This document shows positions 23,245-36,028 of a stretch of DNA of 64,000 nucleotides, piece after piece (position 1 is the first letter of the stretch; each line of letters starts with the position of its first letter). The stretch lies in the NCBI GenBank assembly GCA_023014365.1, contig JAEBUN010000036.1, positions 361,189-425,188 of the forward strand, written 5' to 3'. The translations under genes and the position numbers were made by a program. The notes under the pieces were generated by a model that saw only the letters and a list, made by a program, of their open reading frames with translations, searched no databases and was not told the origin of the DNA. This DNA is from Lepiota brunneoincarnata. Lineage: Eukaryota; Basidiomycota; Agaricomycetes; Agaricales; Agaricaceae.

Positions 23245-25766
23245 GCGGTTTGTTTGTTTTTTTCGTTTCCTTTACTTTCGAGGACACCCTCCGAACATTG
23301 CCTCTGCTATGCCTTTTGTATATGGGCTCTGCTTTCGACTTGAATTTCGACGTGTACGGGTTTCAAAATAAGGATGTTGTGTAGAATCGACGGTGGCAGA
23401 GCCGGGGGGGGAGAACGGCGTGTTGCTCTGGAGGCGGTTGTAATGCTGAAGCGCGTGGCGTTGGTGGATGTTACGTATTTGATGTGTAGGAGCTGTGGTC
23501 TTGTATTTTGTCTGTTTGCATCCATACATACCATGTCATATTCAATGTAAAAAGTCTTTGACGGCTGCCAGTGGAGGGAGAAAGAGAGAGAGAGAGCAAA
23601 AGCATGAATCAACCTCGGAACAGCCTGATCAAGAGTTTATAAACCCGGTGTTAGTGATGAACAAGAAATATTGATTACGCAAACCGGGATTTCGGGGCCC
23701 ACATTAAAAACTGCGGATATGTCAATAGTGCAGACTCAGCGGAGTGGGCGGGAGTGAAGGGCTTGGGGGGCGCTCGGGATCCAGGCCCGGAGAGCGAGCG
23801 TGCCTGGGCCTAGCTTTAGCGCTTGTACCCGAGGGTCTGGAACCTGATGACCAATGCTGGCGTATGACTATGTTTGAACGTGAGATATCCTATGTTAAAA
23901 TATCAGACACAGTGACAGGGTATCACCACTGTGAATATAATGAATATCCAATTACCATCTGGCCCCGAGCAATTGCACATTTATGACACCTATGGTCGTT
24001 CATAGTCCTTGTCCTGACATTTTAGCATAAAATCAAAGGATATTGCATGTTCAGAGAATAGTCATACGCCCCAGCAGTGTGTGGCTTTTTCGTGGGTGTT
24101 GCTGTTCAAACAACAACATGATCGATTGATCAGCCACGAATTACCCAGAACAGCAGATCAACGCATCCTCCTGACCCCTTCCTGGCATCAGCGCCACATC
24201 TAGGGGGGAGGGAAGGGAGAAATGCCTGACCTCGAGGCTGGTTCTTCACAGAACCATCACATGTTCAAACTTCTTCCCATAACGAAGACATCTTCGTGGA
24301 CTGTTTTCTTCCATTTTGACGCCGAAGCACCCCGTCGAAGATGATTGTTGAATACCCCATCGAAAAGGTTCCTCGGCACACAGTCCGTTGGTCATTCTCT
24401 CAGTAAGAATACCAAAATCATCAATCATATCAAACTTCCCTGTCGACAATGCGAACGGCAGTACGAAGGCTACATGTCGTCATTATAGACATCAATCTTT
24501 GCAGAATATACTTTTGTAGAGTTTATTTGCGGCTTTGCATGCCCGTAGAGCGCCCTCAGCTGACCGCGGAAGGGGCGGGCAGAGCCAGAATATTCTGCCG
24601 AGGGTTTCTCATCAAGTATTTCTGGGACTCTACTCAGCTGTCGCGTCGGGGTTTGGGTGCACCAACGCCTCCCCCCGAAGCCCCTCAAAAAATAAACTTG
24701 CATCGCGGGCTGTAGATGTACCTGGGTCGTCGCCCAGAGACCTAGCCCTGTGTGCTACTATTTTAATGGGAATGGGAACGAATTTGTGTGCGACTAGGCC
24801 CCTCCCGCCTTTTGCCTTCGGTGATTGTGGACCTCACGGATCCCGGGAAATAGAGTGCTTCGCAGGGGTGGAGCGCGAACTTCGCCGGAATCAAGAGCTC
24901 ATCGGCAAAGCCAGCCTAATAGGTTGTGCGAAGTTCGCAGCGATTCTGATATTCTTTACTTTAGAATTAATCACTAATCATATGTCTTGCTCACACACTC
25001 ACACACACGCACACACCGCACATGTAGTTGTGTAGTGCAGATGCGGCGCTTCATCTCATCCCTTCCAATATGGCCCAATCTCTCCCAAAGCCTCCAAAGC
25101 CTAAAATAAATAAAAGAGAGACATTCCACGACTTCTAATATCAGCTTCCCGCATCACCCGCGATGATCGAGGTATCTCCGTTGATACATCGCTCAGCTTT
25201 ATTTACCGTGCTTTTCCTATCACGAGGCCTCTTTATATTTCAGTCCAGTTAATCCGCAAACACCGGTTTTTACGACGGTGGCTGTTGAAATGACTAGAAC
25301 GTGTGTGGGGGGGAACACATGGGCTCACACTTGCATTGGTCAAAAATAACCCATGTCTGCCTACCAAGGTTCTCGACTCTCGAAGTGCCCCCTCCCCCCC
25401 TACCCCCTCTTCTCATCAGGACGAGAACCATCATCATCGAGGCACAAGCTCGGCAGCTCGCGCCCCTCCAGATTTCCTGGCTATGGCTCTGCACCTCCAC
25501 ATTGAGCTTGGTCAGATGGTCTCCAAAGGTAAGTTCCTTCAGGATTGAGGCTGGTGCCTCCCTCTCGGCATGTTCGATCCGTACAGTTCGTGCGGATATA
25601 GAGCCGTTATTGGCGGGCTATTTCTGGTCGAAAGCCGAGGATGAACGTCAGGGCTCTGGGTATAAAATGCGCGATAGGATTGCGCTTTTGAAACCTCAGC
25701 AGGACTTGAAAAGTCTTCTCTGTTTTCTACATACAACACCCTCTCTCTCTCTCTAACGAACTTGAA
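23245..25766. other. Intergenic region with chitin deacetylase promoter
   Basis: No supported gene. Longer frames at 24535-25035 and 25301-25756 have no recognisable domain. A short GA microsatellite lies at 23583-23596 and a CA-rich run near 24990-25018. The last 110 bases contain a TATA box and a CT tract, listed separately. Confidence 0.5.
25661..25667 (+). promoter_or_regulatory. TATA box of the chitin deacetylase gene
   Basis: TATAAAA lies 100 bases upstream of the ATG at 25767. A CT-repeat tract at about 25739-25754 follows just before the start codon, a common arrangement in well-expressed fungal genes. The exact transcription start cannot be seen. Confidence 0.55.
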
Positions 25767-27230
25767 ATGTTTTTGGGAACGATTGTGACTCTTTGCCTTG
25801 CTGCTCTCGCCTCCTCGACTCCCGTGCAGGAGAAGAGGCAGAGTCTAGCACGCGTCATCACGAAATGCTCGAAACCCAACACTGTTGCTTTGACTTTTGT
25901 GAGGCGGTTATTTTTTCCCTTGTACAGCTGTATCTGACCCCCCGTTTTACCAGGATGATGGACCATGGGTATATCTGTATGCAAAGCTTCTACAGAAGCA
26001 CGAATATTGTAGTACTCATACCATTTTTTTTTCTAGCTATGATGTCAGCAAAGCTCTCGTCCAATACAACGCCACTGGTACTTTCTTCTTCAGTAAGTCC
26101 CATCATTTATGCATAGATGTTCAGAGTTTGATATAGACTTCTTGTACCAGATGGAAACAATTGTGAGAACCCTGCCCCACGACCTGACATATATCACATG
26201 TCGCCACCTAACCTACCTACTGACCCCCCATCTATTAGATGGCTGTATTTACGATGACGACGAAGCCAAGCGTGTTCTCTATGCATACCAGAAGGGCCAC
26301 CAAGTCGCATCGCACACTTGGAGCCACAGTCATCTGAGTACCTTGTCGTTCGACAAAAGTAAAGATTTGGTCTCTTGTGAGAAACAGAAGTTGATAACTA
26401 ATGTTGTGTTTTTTTTTTTCCACAGTTCATGATGAGATGTGGAAAGTCGAACGTATGTAACGGATTCATATGTGGTAGTCTGCACGAACCTAACGACCGT
26501 TTCCAAAGAGGCATTGCAGAAGATCGTTGGTGTCGTACCCGCATTTATGAGGCCTCGTAAGTTTTACCCACCCACCAACCTTTTTTTTTCCCACCAACTT
26601 TGGAACACCCGTTTCTCACCCGTTCTCTTTTTTTTTTTCCACGACAGCATACGGTGAATACAACGACTTGGTACGACAAGTATCCGCTGCCCGTGGTCAA
26701 TCCCTCGTTATTTGGGATTTCGAGTGCGTAAAAATTCATGCCTTGTATTTTGTCTTCTGAGATTGATGTGGGAATGGTTTTTTTAGTTCTGAGGATTCCG
26801 TTGGCGCTACTCCTGCGGAAAGTGAGAGACTCTACGACCAACGTCTTGCTACCCACCCTAGCACCATCCTTGCTCTGAATCACGAAGTTTATGGTGTGTC
26901 TCTTTTTTTTTTTCAACTTTATATGCTTCCACCACTTACTTGGAACCCACCCCTCCAGTAACCACCGCGTAAGCTCGAAAGTTTCCTTTCTTTGTCAAAA
27001 CCCACTCACTCGGCGTATATATGCAGCCACCAAGTCTTGCCATACGTACTTGATAAACTAAGCAAAGCTGGGTACAATATGGTGTCCGTGGCTGAATGTG
27101 TTGGCCTTCCGCCCTATCAGAGCGTTGGATCCCCCGGAGTGCGCGACGTAAGTTATTCTGCCATTTACTTTCTTGCCTAGCTTGACTCTCGTCCCATTTA
27201 CCCCCCCTCTAGTCCACTTGGCATTGTTAA
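25767..27230 (+). CDS. Secreted chitin/polysaccharide deacetylase (CE4, NodB domain)
   Basis: Twelve exons: 25767-25898, 25954-25976, 26037-26092, 26151-26162, 26239-26358, 26426-26452, 26509-26556, 26648-26723, 26787-26893, 26959-26968, 27027-27147, 27213-27230. They sum to 750 nt and 249 residues with no frame break. Residues 1-16 form a signal peptide, followed by a KR site that could be processed by a Kex2-type protease. The NodB motifs are complete: TFDDGP with Asp45/Asp46, the metal-binding HTWSH (His100 and His104), RPPYGEYND, the DFDSED region and the late LNHEVY motif. These metal-dependent enzymes remove acetyl groups from chitin; a cell-wall remodelling role is likely. Two exons are very small (12 and 10 nt), and several introns have T9-T11 tracts before the acceptor. 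Length and motif order fit the short Agaricomycete members of the family. Confidence 0.92.
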
Positions 27231-27670
27231 ATTTGCTGGAGCTACCGAATAATTAAGAACCCCCGATGACTCGATGACTGAATAATGTTTTTGGCGCGCC
27301 CACCGCCGGACTTTTTTGTTACTAGAGATTAATGATTTTTTCGCGCTTTATGTACATAAGTACATTTAATTTGGATGTTTGAAAATCCCACAAAATACAA
27401 TGAATAATTTCTGGCGTTAATCTCAAAGCTCTCACCGGAACCTGACAAGCCGGTTCTAGCTAAACCGCGCGATAGTGTTTCCACTGGGGTGAGGGGGGGG
27501 GAGCATCTGACGATATTACAATCCCTGGGGCGTCCCCGCTACTTGCGCCACTGATTCTATTCACACCCCCAAGCTCCGGCATTTAGTTGCTCCCGAAGAG
27601 CCGCCCTCAACTTTACAGAGTTCCCCCTTCGCCTTATTACTTACTTCCGACCTGTGACCCGTGAAACATC
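27231..27670. other. Intergenic region (chitin deacetylase 3' end to SDR-like promoter)
   Basis: 440 bases. An AT-rich part near 27300-27410 probably holds the 3' end of the upstream transcript. A G run lies near 27493-27501. Nothing else seen. Confidence 0.5.
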
Positions 27671-28862
27671 ATGTCCGTCGATCTCCTGATTCTAGGCGCC
27701 GGCTGGACCTGCAACAACTTCCTAATCCCGCTTTGTAAGGAACGTGGCATCAAGTTCGCCGCCACTTCCCGCTCAGGACGCGATTCGACTATTGCGTTTA
27801 TCTTTGACCCCGATTCGGACGATCGTAAATCGTACGAGGCACTCCCAGACGCACGAACGGTGCTCATCACATTTCCGATCGAAAAGAGCGGGGGATCACA
27901 AAGACTGGTTGATTGTTACAGATCGACGAGGATACATGCGATAGATGATCTCGGGTTCATCCAATTAGGGACAACTAGTATCTGGGATGTGAGTTCTCTC
28001 CCCCTAACAATACAAGTTTTGATAATTATCTATCGGCTCCACGAGGAGATTTGGGTTTAGTCGCTTATAGTTATTTTTTTTTTTTGCCAGGGAACAAAGG
28101 ACATCGTAGACGGTGCACAGAAGCGTAACCACCAATGGTACAACCGACACTCACCGTACACCAGAACGCCGCGTGCGATATCCGAAGAAGAGTTACTCGC
28201 TCTGTCCCCAGGAGGCGTCGTGCCTACGACCGTCCTCAACCTCTCAGGTCTCTGGGGAGGTCAGCGCTCGACACGCAATTGGATAGCTCGAGTCGCACCA
28301 ACAAAGGAAGCCTTACGAAATAGGGTGGGTTTACCCTCATTTACCCATTTCAACTATGTACTACTCACGACCTACTACTACTTATTGATCTCAGGGGAGC
28401 CTTCATATGATCCATGGAGTCGACGTTGCCCGCGCCATCCTCGCCGTCCACGGGAGTTTCTCACAGGCTCAGGGAAAGCGATGGATCCTTACTGATGGTC
28501 GTATCTACGACTGGTGGGATCTAGCTTCTGCATGGGGCACACCCCTCCGTGACGCAGCACCAGCAGCACCAGCACCAGCACCAACTGCTGCATCTGTCAA
28601 CGATGCCGATCACCCCTCCTCCACTCCCTCCACCTCCACCACCACCACCACCGTGACAACGGTACCACCACCGCCCACTGGCAGTCAGGAATATGAAGAT
28701 CAACAACATGGGCCCCAAGCTCGATGGGTAAGGGAACTGATGGAAGAATACGGGGTGCATGCGCTTCCCCGCAATACGGAGTTATTGGGGAGGGGAATAG
28801 ATTCCAGGGATTTCTGGTCAACTTTTGGTTTGAGCCCCGTCAAGGCGCGTTTAGAGGGCTGA
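27671..28862 (+). CDS. NAD(P)-binding Rossmann-fold protein (SDR/epimerase-like)
   Basis: Three exons, 27671-27988, 28091-28324 and 28395-28862, all in phase, giving 339 residues. The N-terminus LLILGAGWT (Gly9, Gly11) is the nucleotide-binding loop of an atypical short-chain dehydrogenase/epimerase. Further family blocks are ARTVLITFP, IQLGTTSIWDG, NLSGLWGG, HGVDVARAILAVH and RWILTDGRIYDWWDL. The pattern matches fungal proteins annotated as NAD(P)-binding or YeeZ-like. A Pro/Ala/Thr-rich insert at 28555-28690 lies before the C-terminal RWVRELMEEYG and FGLSPVKARLEG segment. Substrate unknown; no catalytic Tyr-x3-Lys pair is obvious. Confidence 0.8.
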
Positions 28863-29580
28863 TAGGGATGTGAGCAAAGGAAAAAAACAAAAAAATTGTT
28901 GTTGTTGTTGTTGTAATACTATATAAAAGATGGGGGTTTCCAGAGAACAAGTCGGCGGCCTGAGGGCTGTTCCGACGGGGGTATACACACACACACCTGC
29001 CCTTGTAATCATCATAAACAATAATAATGTTCGAAGCCTCAAAAGGGGTGTAAGGGTTAGGAACTCTAAGGAGAAGAGAATGACGAGCTTCTTTGCTATT
29101 AAATCGTAGGTTTGTCAGACACCGCCTGCACCTGCCGCCCTTGGTCTCCGACGGCGGACAGGGTCTGCATGCCCCATCTCTCAAACAAAAACTTGGATAC
29201 AATCAATGACGCACTTCCCAACAGTCAAAGATAGGGGTCCCAGGTTCTGCCGAGGACGCACTTGAATCGTGGGCGCGATGATCTCAGCTAGTTCTTGTTT
29301 GCCGCCAGCTATGGTACTTGCCCCTTATTGATCAGGGTGTTCCTGCACGTCCTTGGGGTAGAAGATGATGATGACCAAGGGTCCCTGCTGGGTGGGGTGC
29401 TGCCTCTTTAACACACACACTATTTTCGACGCCAAGGCCGATCTTCGCAAGGGAGGCGAAGAACGTCATCATACGGCTGATTGTATATCAAGGTCAATAG
29501 GGATGACACGATGGTTATTAAGCATGTGCACACTACATGGAGCCTGTGAAGATGACAAAAAAAGAATCCACGCCTGATGT
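28863..29580. other. Convergent intergenic region
   Basis: Lies between the 3' ends of the SDR-like gene and the eS10 gene. It contains a TTG trinucleotide repeat (28896-28914) and a short CA repeat near 28985-28996. No gene seen. Confidence 0.55.
28896..28914. repeat. TTG trinucleotide microsatellite
   Basis: About six copies of ttg just downstream of the SDR-like stop codon, preceded by A-rich sequence. Confidence 0.8.
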
Positions 29581-30136
29581 CTACTCCCTGGGAGCTCCCC
29601 GGCCAACGCCAGCATATTGGGCCCTGTAGCCCTCGGGTGCACCTTCCTTCTTGCGATAATCCTCCCTATCACCACCACGGGGCGGGCGATAGGCGCCATC
29701 TCCCCCAGAGCGAACGGTGGCGGGGCGGGGCGGACGGGCAGCCTTTTTATATGTTGCAGGAACGATTTCGGCAGGGAGGTGGAGCCTTCGAATGAATGGC
29801 AAATTCAGGACTCAGTGCCTGCGGCAAAGGCTATGGCAAACTCACCATTCACGGAGGTATTCGACACCCTCCGGGGTCAGGACGTAGTAGTACCACTGCC
29901 ATGAGAATTGGGTCTTGACAAAGCCCTTGGAGGTCAGACTTTGCATGGCCTTGATGACTTCAAGATTTGGGACATCGAGCTCTTCGTGTTTTGGCGCATT
30001 GTAGTCTTTCTTCGCAACGAGAACACCCTCTGGTTTTGAATAGTCATTGGCACCGGCCTCTGAATTCCGTGTATATCGTCCTACCTTTGAAGATGTTCTC
30101 GTAGATAACGCGCCTGTTTTGTTTTGAGATAATCAT
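29581..30136 (-). CDS. RPS10: 40S ribosomal protein S10 (eS10)
   Basis: Minus strand, three exons: 30136-30085, 30029-29846 and 29785-29581 (52, 184 and 205 nt), with GTAGGA and GTGAGT donors. The product is 146 residues and fully in frame. It starts [20 protein letters not shown] and continues through [20 protein letters not shown], the strongly conserved [21 protein letters not shown] and [14 protein letters not shown], then the Arg/Gly-rich tail [13 protein letters not shown]. This is the complete eS10 winged-helix protein of the small ribosomal subunit head. The short first exon followed at once by an intron is usual for fungal ribosomal-protein genes. The frame is clean, unlike many neighbours. 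Confidence 0.96.
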
Positions 30137-31668
30137 AATGGCAAGTGGGGTTGTCGAGCGGAAGCTACGGGGGTGTATTCTTCAATAAGAGTGCTCGGTG
30201 CCTTGATGCGAGATAAACATACTGCGAAAACTCAGGTCGCACCGTTGTCCGGCTACAAAGCAAAAAACGATTGTGTCAGTCCATCGTCATCACAAAGTTC
30301 GGAGACCAATCCGACTCGCACAACTCATTTGAGAGCGATATATCGGTGTAGAGTGGCTCCTGGAAATGGTATGGAGACTCACAGAACGAATTTTGATGAT
30401 AGCCTTGCGAGAGTCTTGAGGTTGACGAGCTGCTCAACGGGGCGGATAGTCTCTGCGATGATGTCTCGATTGTTTGTCACGTCCTCTTGTCCCTAACAAT
30501 ATACAATACCAGCCAACGTGGGAAATTGCATTTTCTGATAGATTTTTGTTTCTCTCTCACTCGCAGGATCGCCTGTATTCCCGACTTCTCTTCCCGATGA
30601 CAAACGTAACAATCTAACAGCGGGGATACGGATGTTCCAATTCCGCGTATCTCGTTGCTCAGAACCTGCCCATCCCTCATTCTCTCGTTCATTCTTCCTT
30701 CTTACGCCAAAAGCCGAAAACAAGGCGCACTCGTATTGATCGGTGCCTATACTCCGCCGACATCATTACCGACATCGCTTAGGACTATCGATTAAAAGAA
30801 GAAGAAAAAGAAACAACCTGCGATTCCTTTGCTCAGGTACGCGCTGACTCTAGATCCTGTCTCGCGAAGGGGGGGGAGAGGCACCCATCGATTGGCGTGC
30901 ATTCTCTCGCACGCGGAAAATGCAACACTTTTTGCGGGTGGGGGAAACAAATTCCTACCGTTTTTCACAGGCAAATTTCCTCAACACCTTGTCATTGTCT
31001 CCCAGGGCATGGTTTGCACATGGAGCCATGAAAATGTATTCATCGGCTTCAGCGGCCGACCAATGTACTCACTTCCCCCCCTGTATAACAAAGGCATTTT
31101 CCCTGTCTGCTTTAAATATAGTTCCGCCAGTTCGTCGTTCATGGGGTTTTAGCACCGAAAGAACATTATTAGGCGCAGCTAACGGCAAATGGTTGCACCG
31201 CCGGTGTTAGAAACAAAGTTAACCGTGTGTCGTCGGATGTGGTTGTTTTCGTTCGTTCGAGGTACACACGAGGCGAGGCTTAATCCGACCCATTCCATCA
31301 GGGTTAGTCGTGGTCCTCCCTCCTCGCGTATGACGTGAGCCAAAGTTGTCAATGCGCTTAGGGTTGTTGCGTCAAACGTTAGTGGGTGAATATTGTGCCT
31401 AATCACATATAGATGGGCAGGGCTTCTTTACAGGTAAGAGTAACAATGTCGCCTCAGCTTGCTCATCCATCTTACGGCAATCCCTCGACATATGTCAAAA
31501 CAGACCATCTCATTACAAAGAAACACAACGCCGTTGTCATACACAAGATCGTTGAGACACTAGCGCATTGCCTCGTTATTAATCAAAAAAATAAGCAATA
31601 CAAAATCCACAAATAACCCGTTGTCTTGGTTTTTCAAGTTACAACAACCCATTCAATACATTCATCAT
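30137..31668. other. Intergenic region with the eS10 promoter
   Basis: Upstream of the eS10 start and downstream of the aldose 1-epimerase stop. No supported gene; frames at 30829-31152 and 30173-30496 are not coding-like. A purine run (gaagaagaaaaagaaa) lies near 30797-30812. Confidence 0.5.
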
Positions 31669-33553
31669 TCATGGCTTCCTAAAACCGATTTCCAAGCGAA
31701 CAAAGTTATTGTAAACTTCGTCCGAGGTGAGAAGCGTATCCTCCGCGTCCCTGTTCTTTGGATCTAAAAACGCTGTCAACGGCTACACACGCACACACAC
31801 ACACACGAGCGAGTAAGCCGTCATCAAATGGGATTAAGGGTCTTATTCTAAAATTGACTCACATCGTGGAATTCGAGGAAGGCCGCCGCTGCGGGAAAAA
31901 AAAAAAAAAAAGTCAGTGACCAATCATGAAACAATTCCATCAAAAAAAAAAAAGTAACATACTCCCAGGACCGTACGAATCTCCACGGCCACTTATTCCT
32001 GAACCTCCATGGACAAGCTTTCGGGCACCCTTCGCGGGAGTTGACAAGTTGTTGGAATAGAACATGACGCCATGTTCTGATTCGAGATTTCATCAATCAG
32101 AGAGTTGTCATTCAGAGCAGAACTACTCACGATTGGTATGGAACTTGAGCGCCAATCCCGACTTCCCTGAGGACAATTGGACAGGGGATGGTGTGCTGCT
32201 GATGTCCCCCGGCGTTAGGATATCATCCAACAAGTTCAAGTCACCGGACTCCAGCGAAGAGAGCGGGATGCGGGTTGGGAAGGGGTACACGACAGAGCTA
32301 ATAAAGCTGGTAGTAATCATCTGTGGTGGGCGGACTGTAAGCCGTCTCCGCCACTTATGTTGAAACAGGGGGGGGAGGGGCTTGGCCGCACCATATCCTG
32401 ACTCAGGGAACTTGTCTCCAACTGGCTTGTTATCATGAAGGTGTGCCGGCGCTTGGGAAATGGGGATGAATGAACCTGTAGCAAGGCTTAGTTCATCTCG
32501 TTCGATAATACTATCCGCCTGAAGCAGTGGTGTCAGTCTGCAAGATTACCGCGCTAAACTATTTTCTCCATTGCCTAACCTTGATCGTCAATTCGTGATT
32601 TTTGACCGACAGCCCCTCTAGACCATCTTGGAGACTCGCATCCAGATTAAAGCCCCAGTGCTGTTTAAAATCCCGACTCGTATCAGTGCTAACATCGAAC
32701 CATAAAAGAAAAATGATGGACACCTGTGTTAAATTGACTGGTGTGACCATTCTCTCCGGATGACTCAATTTTGACCTGTACACAATCACGACATGTCCGA
32801 GTTTTCCGGCAGCCGCACCATTGTAGGCTGTATCCGGCGCGGGAGGCACGAGGGCGACGAGGGCCTCGGTGGTCAGTTCACCGGGATATCCTTGATCTCC
32901 GTCAGGGGAGATCAAACGGAAAATTGCGTATCCCTCCTCCCCTTCCTCCTCTTCCCCCGAAAGGATCTGAATCCGTGAAAATTCGACTTCGGAGAACAGT
33001 TTTGGCGTTTCCCCCTTGGATAAAACTGTCCACATGACGGAGTCAAACCCCGTTGGTCCGCCATGTAAAGACACTTGCGGGTTCTCTACAAAACAGACGC
33101 TCAGGTTCCATGAGGTCATTCATTGTTCAAGCGGCTTTTTTACGACATACCGTTGGCCTGGGCTTCAAATTCGCTCCTGATATTGTTCCTCTCGAGAACA
33201 GTGTTTGCCAACGGGGATACGGTTGGAGTATCTCCCTATGACGGTGTTCGTATACTTCTGGGTGACATGATCTTCAGGCTTTTCTGGACCAATGACGATA
33301 TCGTGCGTCTAAGCAACAACCCCCCCCTCCTCCGTGAGTAATATAATCCCTGCGCTGATTATCATCAAACAAACCCGCCCATCAACCTGGACAATCAATC
33401 TATGACCGTCAAGCCACGGGGAAGGACCTTGAGGAGATAGGACATCACAGGTTAGGCCGCGGCCCATTGATCTATTTTCATAATTCAAACCTCGACAGTT
33501 AGACATGAGGTGGCTCCTGGCAACCGCAAAAGAACGGGGGTGTTATCGGCCAT
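31669..33553 (-). CDS. Aldose 1-epimerase (galactose mutarotase family)
   Basis: Minus strand, about eight exons, from ATG 33553 (MADNTPVLLRLPGATSCLTV) to TGA at 31669. Family blocks appear in order: HDIVIGPEKPEDH, IGRYSNRIPVGKH, NPQVSLHGGPTGFDSVMW (the HGG loop), then VTPVNLTQ and HWGFNLDASL (the catalytic strand), FIPISQAPAHLHDNKPVG, GVMFYSNNLSTPAKGARK, and the end AFLEFHD, LTAFLDPKNRDAEDTLL, DEVYNNFVRLEIGF. The enzyme interconverts alpha and beta anomers of free aldoses in the cytosol. The frame is shifted in at least three places: a missing C near 33405, an extra T near 33205 and a shift around 32300. The intron at 31910-31960 has a T15 tract and the next one a CA microsatellite. Identity is secure; the exact protein is not. 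Confidence 0.83.
31786..31806. repeat. CA dinucleotide microsatellite in an intron
   Basis: acgcacacacacacacacac within the last intron of the aldose 1-epimerase gene. Confidence 0.75.
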
Positions 33554-34428
33554 GAAGATGGGTGGAAGAGGCTGGAACGTAGTGAAAACATATGGGTTCT
33601 TCAAGTGGGTTCTCTCCTCTCCTCTAGAGCTTGAGCAGTGGGTCGAAAAGGACCTTTTAAAGTCAGCTGATTGCGTCACTTGGATCTCCGACGGCCCGGC
33701 CCGGTACGCATGGGGAAAATGCCGAGAAAATGCCTCAGATTGTCCTTGTACATATTTCTCCTCCCCTGCCCGTTACCGCTCATAACCTATGCACGTAGCT
33801 CTAAATCATTTCTTGGGCGCACCGCATATCTAGGGTTACCCCAATGGTCTGACCTTGCGCCGAAGCTAGGCAAGAAGGACACTTCCGCGGCCGCGTACAA
33901 CCCCTCTCACAGCGCGGCTATACGGCTACAACGACGGTTGCCAATCTGATTACGAATTTTGCTTAGGAGGTGGGGGGGGGGGGGGAGGGCCGGGCACTGA
34001 TGTATGATGATGATGATGGATATTATCGTAGCCAAGGGCCCGTGTCATGGCGTCACAGGAATTTGCACATCGGCACACTAATGGGTTTTTCCTGGGTTCA
34101 GAGACGCTCACGTTATCTCCATGTGTGTGTGTGTGTGTATACCCATTTTTCCGTCGCTAGTTTTTCAAAAAAAGACCCCACTAATCACTTATGAGTAGTA
34201 GTAGGTATGGTATGTTTCCCCTCTTCCCCATGTCTAAGGTTCTTCGGTCGTGAACCCACGCTAAGACATCACATATCACGGGTCCCATCAGGAAACGCTG
34301 TAACTATCCGGTCCAAATATGCACAGGGCGATGTTCTCGGGCTTCCGAGAAGGCTCTTGTGAGTATGTGTGTGGAAATGTGCTTAGGTGATTGTCGCATC
34401 AGTCATGTCAAAAAACCCCATCACATGA

Positions 34429-34447
34429 GGGGGGGGGGGGGGGGGGG
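34429..34447. repeat. G19 homopolymer
   Basis: Uninterrupted run of nineteen G on the plus strand. Confidence 0.85.
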
Positions 34448-34918
34448 AGGGAGCCATTTCATCTCACATCCTCTCGGTAAAAAAGGGCCGCGTTGACAAC
34501 CGTCTTGGCCATAGTAATTGGCCGTGTATACACCAAGGGGAGGAGGAGGAAGGCATTGGCGTGTTTTAGATACAGCAGAGCAGCAAGATGGGAAAAGGCT
34601 GTGTGGAGATTCTCTCTCCCCCAACTTTGACAAGATGCGCAGTTCTCGACTTGGGCGGGGGAAGGCAGCTGGGAGGGGATAAAATGATTTGGAACTGAAT
34701 TCCTGATCCGAGACCACTTTAGAAACTAAGCAGGATATGGAAAGTGATAACAGTGCATTGTGGCGTCGGAAGTTCGGTTCTAACTGCGTTTGAGCGATCA
34801 ATTGGGACCGGCGGTTTTGCTTTTGTTTCCTCGACATCAGTAAGTTTTGAATAAGGGGGGGAGAAGCGGAGAGAACGGGCGGACAGCGACGCGGAGAGGG
34901 GAGCGGGCGGAGGGAAGT

Positions 34919-34940
34919 GGGGGGGGGGGGGGGGGGGGGG
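34919..34940. repeat. G22 homopolymer
   Basis: Uninterrupted run of twenty-two G, preceded by other purine-rich sequence. Confidence 0.85.
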
Positions 34941-35772
34941 AGTTACCGCGGCTTTTTCAAGTTGTGTCCATATCTCCCAAAGGCCTGCTGCATTCTCGCT
35001 GTATGAATATCGTCGGAAACCAGATTAGTCATGCTTGGGCGGGATTGGTTTACTCCCTATATATGTGTGCGTTTCGGTGTTGCTACCGACTACCACGGAG
35101 ATACGGACAATAAAAACTCACGGTGGCACCTTGAATGCAGCAACACTATTTTTAGCATCTTGCCGCGGGAGCTTACAGTCGCCTATAGGCCATGCTTCAT
35201 GCTAGAAGTCCCAGAGAGTTAGGAGGGGGGGCGTTCCAACCATAAGGCCTTTAGGCCCGTAGATGATCGCCATTAGTGTCTTCGAACAGTATCAGTCTAG
35301 GGTTTGAGTTCAAGAACAGGGGGGAGGGTGAAGTACCTGCTAACAAAGGATCCAATGACATCAGTCTCCCCCTTGCTCCCTTAAATCGCAACCTGGAGAT
35401 TAGGTTGTCCATCTCTCAACCTATTTTGGTATTACAATTTAGCTATGCACACCTCCCCCACACCCCGACAACGGACTTCCCGCACTACAAGCGGTGTGCT
35501 GTACAAACGTCATTATACTCTCCTCGCTGTTTGTTCGACAAAACTGCTCATGTCCATGGAATACGAAACGTCTCTGTGACATCTTTGTGATATAAATATG
35601 ATCGGTGTTTGAAACAAGGGCTCATGATATCATTAGTTAGGGTCGCGAAGAAAACGAGGACATTATGTGGCGGAACCCCCGCAGGGGTCGGCGATGGCTG
35701 CTTTCTCCATGGCTATTGTGCGTGCGTGCTTGCATGATGATAATAGAATTGTTTCTTGTCATAAAGGGGCTT

Positions 35773-35787
35773 CCCCCCCCCCCCCCC
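35773..35787. repeat. C15 homopolymer
   Basis: Uninterrupted run of fifteen C. Confidence 0.85.
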
Positions 35788-36028
35788 TCAGGAGTCAGTC
35801 GAAAAGATGTGTTGAGGATACAATGATATTCAAATGCAACTATTGTACATGGGTTGCGCACGAGGTAAGAGGAGATTCTAGTTTCGAAAACATAATAATA
35901 CGTCCATGCTAGTGGTCGAGTGAAGCACGAAGTTACCACATACAACATTTAATCTACAAAATCTTTAATGCCAGGGTCAAATCTAGAAGATATACTAGGG
36001 AAAAGACATCAGAAGGTGAATCGGAGAA

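Larger units (their letters stand above)
33554..36028. other. Intergenic region rich in G/C homopolymers and microsatellites
   Basis: No supported gene. It contains G14 (33972-33985), a TG repeat (34132-34148), G19 (34429-34447), G22 (34919-34940) and C15 (35773-35787). Frames at 34421-34837 (minus) and 35276-35590 (plus) show no domain. Confidence 0.55.

Noticed and set aside
24535..25035. 166-codon plus-strand open frame
   Set aside because: Reads as random sequence ending in a CA-repeat-derived Thr/His tail; no family recognised.
34690..34790. Weak similarity to a 5S rRNA internal promoter (ctaagcagg)
   Set aside because: The match is only a few bases; no 5S stem structure and no further 5S sequence.
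34421..34837. 138-codon minus-strand frame ending in a Pro run
   Set aside because: The Pro run is only the translation of the G19 homopolymer; the rest has no family resemblance.
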